64,000 bases of DNA from Crambe crambe (taxonomy: Eukaryota; Porifera; Demospongiae; Poecilosclerida; Crambeidae): contig OZ004593.1 in the NCBI GenBank assembly GCA_963924555.1, forward strand, positions 4,770,480-4,834,479, in the 5' to 3' direction. The notes under the pieces are model-generated. The model was not told the origin of the DNA. It saw only the letters and a list, made by a program, of their open reading frames with translations, and made no database searches. Of this stretch, positions 58,590 through 64,000 are shown one piece after another. The translations under genes and the position numbers were made by a program. Each line of letters starts with the position of its first letter. Position 1 is the stretch's first letter.

Positions 58590-58602
58590 TAGCCATATCA
58601 GC
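58590..58602 (+). promoter_or_regulatory. End of the conserved B-gene 5' flank that creates a new start codon
   Basis: The flank GTGAGTGGTACTAGCTAGAT ... ATGTAGCCATATCAGC precedes B1 (in variant form), B2, B4, B5, B6 and B7. In B1 and B2 it reads CCTGAA; in B4 and B5 it reads GCATGAAC, which supplies an ATG in frame six bases upstream of the usual start. The flank starts about 90 bases before the start codon; function as core promoter or 5' UTR is inferred from conservation. Confidence 0.5.
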
Positions 58603-59674
58603 ATGAACATATCCAGCTTCTTTGCCAAAGTCCTGTTCAACAGCTTCCTCATCTTTTCACTTCACACTCACAGTGGACAAAGTAAGAGATTTGTGCTAGT
58701 TATAGCTGTTTTAGTTAGTTGATAGTAGCTGCAGTAACTATGATCTTAACACCATATTATGTAGGTTCACCTGTGTGCAATAATGAAGTGGAGGTCACAG
58801 CTCAGTACTGCAATGATGGAGGCAACACAATGAGAAATATTACATGCATGCTACAATCTGAATCCAATATTATCAAGTGTAACTTCAATAAGGAGCTTGG
58901 CTTTGATGCTTCCAACAGTGCAGCCATCAACTTGACACTCAGTGGTTCAAATATCACAAAGACTATACCATTGGAGTTTAGAGTTATCAATGATAATATT
59001 AGCATCACACTAAATGGAAGTGAACGAAATTTCACTCTGAATGGAAATGCTTTGGATCTGAACCAAACCTTGGAGTGCATCTCATCGCTACAGTTAAGTA
59101 TTGTGCCAGAAAATGAAGAAAGATTTTCAATTGAAGCTCTGTACATAAGTGAGTTCACTCAATTATTATTTTATTGTCATGCATCTTGTCTCTCCTGATT
59201 ACAGACACAACTTATAGAATCAATAATGGTGGAACCACAAGTACAACAGACATTAGCAGTACTTCAAGTAAAACTGCTTCATCAACCACTGCTTCAACTT
59301 CAACTACATCACCTACTACTTCCTCCACCACCACCACATCGCCAACTGCTTCAAATATAACAGGTGTCATCATTGGAGTTACTGTTGCCATCTCCTTCCT
59401 ACTCCTTCTTCTTCTTGTGATTATTATATTCCTCATAATTGGTGCAATTAAGAGGAAACTTGCTCAGTCTCCTCAAACAGTTAAGGATGGATCAGAACAA
59501 GAATCGGAACCCAACTATGAAGACATACCATCACCCACCAGAGAAGAAGAAACTGCCTTCGATTTCACTGACAACTGTTGCTATGCCGGTGCAGGCGTTC
59601 CATTGTATGATGTTATCCACTCTCCAGACTCTGTTGATAAACAAACAGCCACAATGGAATCGATACAATCTTAA
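58603..59674 (+). CDS. Receptor B4: family-B ectodomain with tail type 2
   Basis: Exons 58603-58681, 58765-59148 and 59205-59674, phase 1, 310 residues. The usual start ATG TCC is ATA TCC here; the in-frame ATG AAC two codons earlier (58603) is taken as the start, giving MNISSFFAKVLFNSFLIFSL. The ectodomain has SSPVCNNEVEVTAQYCNDGG and ends before a 56-nt intron. Since 56 is not a multiple of 3, splicing is required. A stalk of Thr/Ser-Pro, helix ISFLLLLLLVIIIFLIIGAI at about 208-235, and a roughly 75-residue tail with NYEDIPSPTREEE, NCCYAGAGVPLYDVI and a truncated end ESIQS follow. Tyrosine sites: YEDI and YDVI. Intact as spliced; recognition or adhesion receptor inferred. Confidence 0.78.
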
Positions 59675-60234
59675 CAGTTGTGCTAAAGATCTTGAGCATG
59701 AAGGAAGTGCTTAACATTGTCTATCGCATGCATGGACACTGGTCACTATAATGAGTACATCTTGCTTTCATGTCCTATGCACTTAGCATGTTTAGGAGAG
59801 GGGGGAGGGGGAGGGAGGGGAGATGGGGGATGAGGGGGAGGGGGAGGGGAAAGGGGGTGTGGGAAGAAGAGCAGATATACGCATGCATGACTAATTCTCT
59901 TTTCACATGCAAGTAGACAAATTACTGCAATGAAGCTCTTTGGAGAAAATATGAAGTTTTGAAGCACAGCAGAAAGGAGGGGAGCCCAGCTTCCACTTTT
60001 TCTGGGAGAGGCTAGAGGAGAAGTCCCACATACTGTTACTGTTAGAGTGTATAGGTAGCTATGTAGTTACATAGGTTGGGAAGCAATAACAGAAACATAA
60101 CAGAATAGAAAGTTATCAGTACACAAGACACAAATTATCCTGATGTATGAGGTTCATTGAAATTCCCAATAAATTATCATAACAACTTCTCTGTGAGTGG
60201 TACTAGCTAGATAGTTATATGTAGCCATATCAGC

Positions 60235-61323
60235 ATGAACATGTCCAGCTTCTTTGTCAAAGTCCTATTCAAGAGCTTCCTCATCCTTTCACTTCACAGT
60301 CACAGTGGACAAAGTAAGAGATTTGTGCAAGCTATAGCTGTTTTTAATTAGTTGATAGTCTTAACACCATATTATGTAGGTTCACCTGTGTGCAACAATG
60401 AAGTGAATATAACAGCTCAGTACTACAGTGATGTAGGCTACACAACAAGGAATATTATATGCATGCTGGAATCCAATATTATCAAATGCAACTTCAATAA
60501 GGAGCTTGGTTTTGATGCTTCCAACAGTGCAGCCATCAACTTAACACTCAGTGGTTCAAAGACTATACCATTGGAGTTTAGAGTTATCAATGATAGTATT
60601 GGCATCACACTAAATGGAAGTGAACAATATTTCAACCTAACTGAAAGGGTTTTGGAATTAAATCAAACCTTGGAGTGCATCTCATCACTACAGGCAAGTA
60701 TTGTGTTAAATGAAAATGAAGGATCATTTTTAATTGGAACTCTGGACATAAGTGAGTTACTCAATTATAATATAGTATTGTTATGCATCCTGTCTCTTTT
60801 AATTACAGGTAGAATTGATGGACATGGAACCACGAGTACGACAGACATTAGCAGTACTTCAACTAAAACTGCTTCATCAACCACTGCTTCAATTTCAACT
60901 ACATCACCTACTGCTTCATCCACCACCACCACATCACCAACTGCTTCAAATATAACAGGTGCCATCATTGGAGCAACTGTTACTATTTCTTTCCTCCTCC
61001 TTCTTCTTCTTGTGATTATATTCCTCATTGGTGTAATTAAGAGGAAACTTGCTCAGTCTCCTCAAACAGTTAAGGATGGATCAGAACAAGAATCAGAACC
61101 CAACTATGAAGACATACCATCACCCACCAGAGAAAAAGAAACTGCCTTCAATTTCACTGACAACTGTTGCTATGCCGGTGCAGGTGTTCCATTGTATGAT
61201 GTCATCCACTCTCCAGACTCTGTTGATAAACAAACGACCACAATGGAATCCAAAAACTTTGATACATTAACAGTCGATCTTAACAGTTGTGCTAAAGATC
61301 TTGAGCATGAAGGAAGTGCTTAA
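60235..61323 (+). CDS. Receptor B5: family-B ectodomain with full-length tail type 2
   Basis: Exons 60235-60313, 60380-60751 and 60809-61323, phase 1, 321 residues. Start MNMSSFFVKVLFKSFLILSL has two possible Met codons (60235, 60241). The ectodomain is almost the same as in B2 (NNEVNITAQYYSDVGYTT), while the helix and tail follow B4 (FLLLLLLVIIFLIGVIKRK, NYEDIPSP, NCCYAGAGVPLYDVI). It continues into the longer C-terminus NFDTL...LNSCAKDLEHEGSA. So B2 and B5 share an ectodomain but have different tails. Intron 2 is 57 nt. Helix at about residues 200-225. Complete and the best reference for family B. Confidence 0.82.
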
Positions 61324-61913
61324 CATAACTTGAGAATAATAGAACATTGTCTATCACATGCATGGACACTGGACACTATAATGAGACGTCTTGCTTTCAT
61401 GTCCTATGCACAAATAGTATGTTTGGGAGAGGGGGGAGGGGGAGGGAGGGGAGATGGGGGGAGAAGGAAGAGGGGAAAGGGAGTGTGGGGAAGAGGAGTA
61501 GATATACGCATCCATGACTAATTTTCTTTCACAAGTAGAATGTCACTGCAAGCTTTTTGGAGAAAACAAGCAGTTTTGACAACAGAAAGGAAGGCACTAG
61601 TCTCATGCCCAGCTTCTGCTTTTTCTGGGAGAGGTTAGAGGGGACTGCAGGGAAGCCCCACATATACTGTTACTGTTAGAGTGTATAGGTACGTAGTTAG
61701 GTTGAAAAGCAATAAAAGAAACATAACAGAATAGAAAGTCACAAGCATTCACTGAAGTACACACAAGTTCTCCATGTTTACTTAGTTATATTGTATAATA
61801 ATTAAAACTGATGGTCATACCAAAATGATAATGAGGTCATTGAAATTCCCAATATCATCTCTGTGTGAGTGGTATTAGCTAGATAGTTATATGTAGCCAT
61901 ATTAGCTTGAAGA

Positions 61914-62911
61914 TGTAGCTTCTTTGCCAAAGTCATGCTTCCTCATCTTTTCACTTCACACACACAGTGGACAATGTAAGAGATTTGTGATGTCTTTAGC
62001 TAGCTGCATGATAGTAGCTGCAGTAACTATGATCTTAACACCATATTATGTAGGTTCACCTGTGTGCAATAATGAAGTGGAGGTCACAGCTCAGTACTAC
62101 AATGATGGAGGTATGCAGTACCATGAGAAATTTTATATCATGCATTCCAACAACTAGCTACAGGATTTGAATCCAATATCAGGTGTAATATCAAGGACCT
62201 TGTCTTTGGTGCTTCCAACAGTGCAATCATCAACTTGACACTTAGTGGTTCAAACATCACAAAGACTGGAGTTTACAATAAATGGAACAATATTTCACTC
62301 TGAATGGAAGTGAATCAAACTTTGGAGTGCATCTCATCATTACAGGTAAATATAGTGCCAGATGAAGAAAATTCTCAATTGAAACTCTTGACATAAGTGA
62401 GTTTACTCAATTATTATAGTATTGTCATGCATCCTGTCTCTTGATTACAGACACAACTTATAGAATCAATGGAGGTGGAACAATAGACATTAGCAGTACT
62501 TCAACTAATACTGCTTCAAGTATAACAGGTGCCATCATTAGAGCCACTGTCACCATTTCTTTCCTCCTCCTTCTTCTTGTGACTATATTCCTCACTGGTA
62601 TACTCAATAAGGAAAAATTGCCCAGTCTCTTCAAACAATCAATCCAGTTAAAGATGGATCAGAGCAAGAATCAGAACCCAACTATGAAGAAATATACCAT
62701 CACCCACCAGAGAAAAAGAAGAAACATCTTTCAATTTCACTGATAACTGTTGCTATGCTGGTGCAGGTGTTCCATTGTATGAAGTTATTCATTCTCCAGA
62801 CTCTGTTGCTGAACAAACAACCACAATGGAATCCAGTGAACTCTTCAACTCTGATACATTAACAGTCGATAACAGTTGTACTGAAGACCTCAATCATGCA
62901 GGAAATGCTTG
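61914..62911 (+). pseudogene. B6: degenerate family-B copy
   Basis: The signal exon is damaged (GAAGATGTAGCTTCTTTGCC puts TAG after ATG, with a further deletion). Exon 2 begins at 62055 (SPVCNNEVEVTAQYYNDGG) and soon shifts. Several deletions shorten the ectodomain between 62150 and 62390. The stalk is nearly gone (SSTSTNTASS); the helix TISFLLLLLVTIFL near 62545 is present. The tail is frameshifted near 62690 but still shows the NCCYAGAG...PLYEVIHSP codons and an extended end (SSELFNSDTLTVDN) shared with A9. Dead copy and the likely donor or sister of the A9 tail. Confidence 0.75.
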
Positions 62912-63085
62912 AATGAAGTGAACATAACTATAGAACATTGTCGAACTTGCACTTTTGGGTTATTATAATAAGACTTGCTTTTCATATATATAATAATAAG
63001 GTTCATTGAAATTTCCAACATCATAACTACTTTTCTCTGTGAGTGGTACTACCTAGCTAGATAGTTACGTATATGCAGCCTGAAG

Positions 63086-64000
63086 ATGTCCAGCTTCTTC
63101 ACCAAAGTCATGTTCAAGAGCTTCCTCATCTTTTCACTTCACAGTCACAGTGGACAAAGTAAGAGATTTATGCTAGCTATAGATGTTTTAGTTAGTTGAT
63201 AGTACCTGCAGTAACTATGATCTTAACATGATATTATGTAAGCTCACCTGTGTGCAATAATGAAGTGGAGGTCACAGCTCAGTACTACAGTGATGTAGAC
63301 AACATAACAGATGTAATATCAAGGACCTTGTCTTTGATGCTTTCAACAGTGCAGCCATCAATTTGACACTTAGTAGTTCAAATATCATAAAGACTATACC
63401 ATTGGAGTTTAGAGTTATCAATGATAATAATTATTAGCATTACACTAAATGGAAGTGAATACAATATTTCACTCTGAATGGAAATCCTTTGGAACTGAAC
63501 CAAACCTTGGAGTGTATCTCATCATTACAGGCAAGTATTGTGCCAAATGAAAATGAACTCTGGACATAAGTGAGTTTACTCAATCATTACTCAAATTATA
63601 GAGATGGAACCACTAGTACAACAGATATTAGCAGTACTTCAACTAAAACTGCTTCATCAACCACTGCTTCAACTTCAACTACATCACCTACTGCTTCATC
63701 AACCAACACCACATCACCAACTGCTTCAAATATAACAGGTGTCATAATTGGAGCCTCTGTCGTCATTTCTTTCCTCTTCTTTCTTCTTCTTGTGATTATA
63801 TTCCTCATTGGTGTAATTAAGAGGAAACTTGCTCAGTCTCCTCAAATAGTTAAGGATGGATCAGAACAAGAATCAGAACCCAACTATGAAGACATACCAT
63901 CACCCACCAGAGAAAAAGAGACTGCCTTCAATTCACTGACAACTGTTGCTGTGCCAGTGCAGGTGTTTCATTGTATGATGCTATCCACTCTCCAGACTCT
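63086..64000 (+). pseudogene. B7: family-B copy with lost splice acceptor, runs off the window
   Basis: Signal exon 63086-63158 is intact (MSSFFTKVMFKSFLIFSLHS). The acceptor before exon 2 reads ATGTAAGCTC instead of ATGTAGGTTC: the AG at 63239-63240 has become AA, with a new AG one base later that would shift the frame. Deletions follow at 63300 and 63430. Stalk and helix (VVISFLFFLLLVIIFLIG) are open in one frame from about 63600, and the tail loses one base near 63931 (TTCAATTCACTG for TTCAATTTCACTG). Remaining tail codons reach the window end. Confidence 0.72.

Overview
The window is animal nuclear DNA and most probably comes from a sponge (demosponge, Amphimedon-like). This is an inference. 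It rests on AT-rich sequence full of TAGCTA-type words, very short phase-1 introns (48-60 nt), signal-peptide mini-exons, tandem receptor genes with Thr/Ser-rich stalks, Ig/FN3/CCP mosaics, a TIR protein, and P-element-like, Penelope-like and CR1-like transposon remains. No rRNA, tRNA or prokaryotic operon structure was seen.

The core of the window is a rapidly evolving cluster of type I membrane receptors built from interchangeable parts. Ectodomain A (start of the mature chain VHQVYPTEYIF) occurs at 0.1-11.9 kb and 42.6-51.9 kb. Ectodomain B (mature chain SPVCNNEV) occurs as seven tandem copies at 52.2-64.0 kb. Ectodomain C (laminin-G/TSPN-like plus a Cys-rich exon) occurs at 23.2-25.0 and 32.4-36.2 kb. 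All are followed by a Thr/Ser-rich stalk, one membrane helix and one of three cytoplasmic tails. Tail 1 is long, with up to nine YSVV/YASI-type tyrosine motifs. Tail 2 is short, with an NCCYA...PLY(D/E)VI motif, and is found behind A and B; a truncated version lies behind C. Tail 3 is about 445 residues and is found once behind B. Several loci are broken hybrids that record exchange of ectodomains and tails. The genes that read through as spliced are A1 (141-2255), A2 (3845-5019), A5 (10445-11923), C2 (32404-36179), B2 (53853-57259), B4 (58603-59674) and B5 (60235-61323). A7 and B3 are short intact frames without a membrane helix. The rest carry frameshifts, stops or deletions.

Between these lie other units. 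A minus-strand receptor-like locus (13.6-20.4 kb) repeats a CCP - Ig-like - FN3 module about five times before a membrane helix, but has many frameshifts and one inverted CCP exon. A multi-exon plus-strand gene (25.8-30.9 kb) has SWIM, CXXC, Ulp1-like and P-element/THAP9-like transposase regions and is also broken in several places. A convergent minus-strand partner (31.0-32.1 kb) shares a short divergent upstream region with receptor C2. A single-exon TIR-domain gene (39.6-40.4 kb) sits just downstream of an 84-bp-arm foldback element with a perfect 10-bp target duplication. A 3' fragment of a Penelope-like element (41.0-42.0 kb) abuts a tail-2 relic. Many small foldback or TA-inserting elements are present; one has its empty site preserved in a paralogous copy.

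How the parts could work together is inference: secreted or surface ectodomains vary by duplication, while tyrosine motifs in the tails could recruit SH2-domain proteins, as in immune-type or self-recognition receptors. The TIR protein is an unlinked-looking neighbour that may or may not belong to the same pathway.
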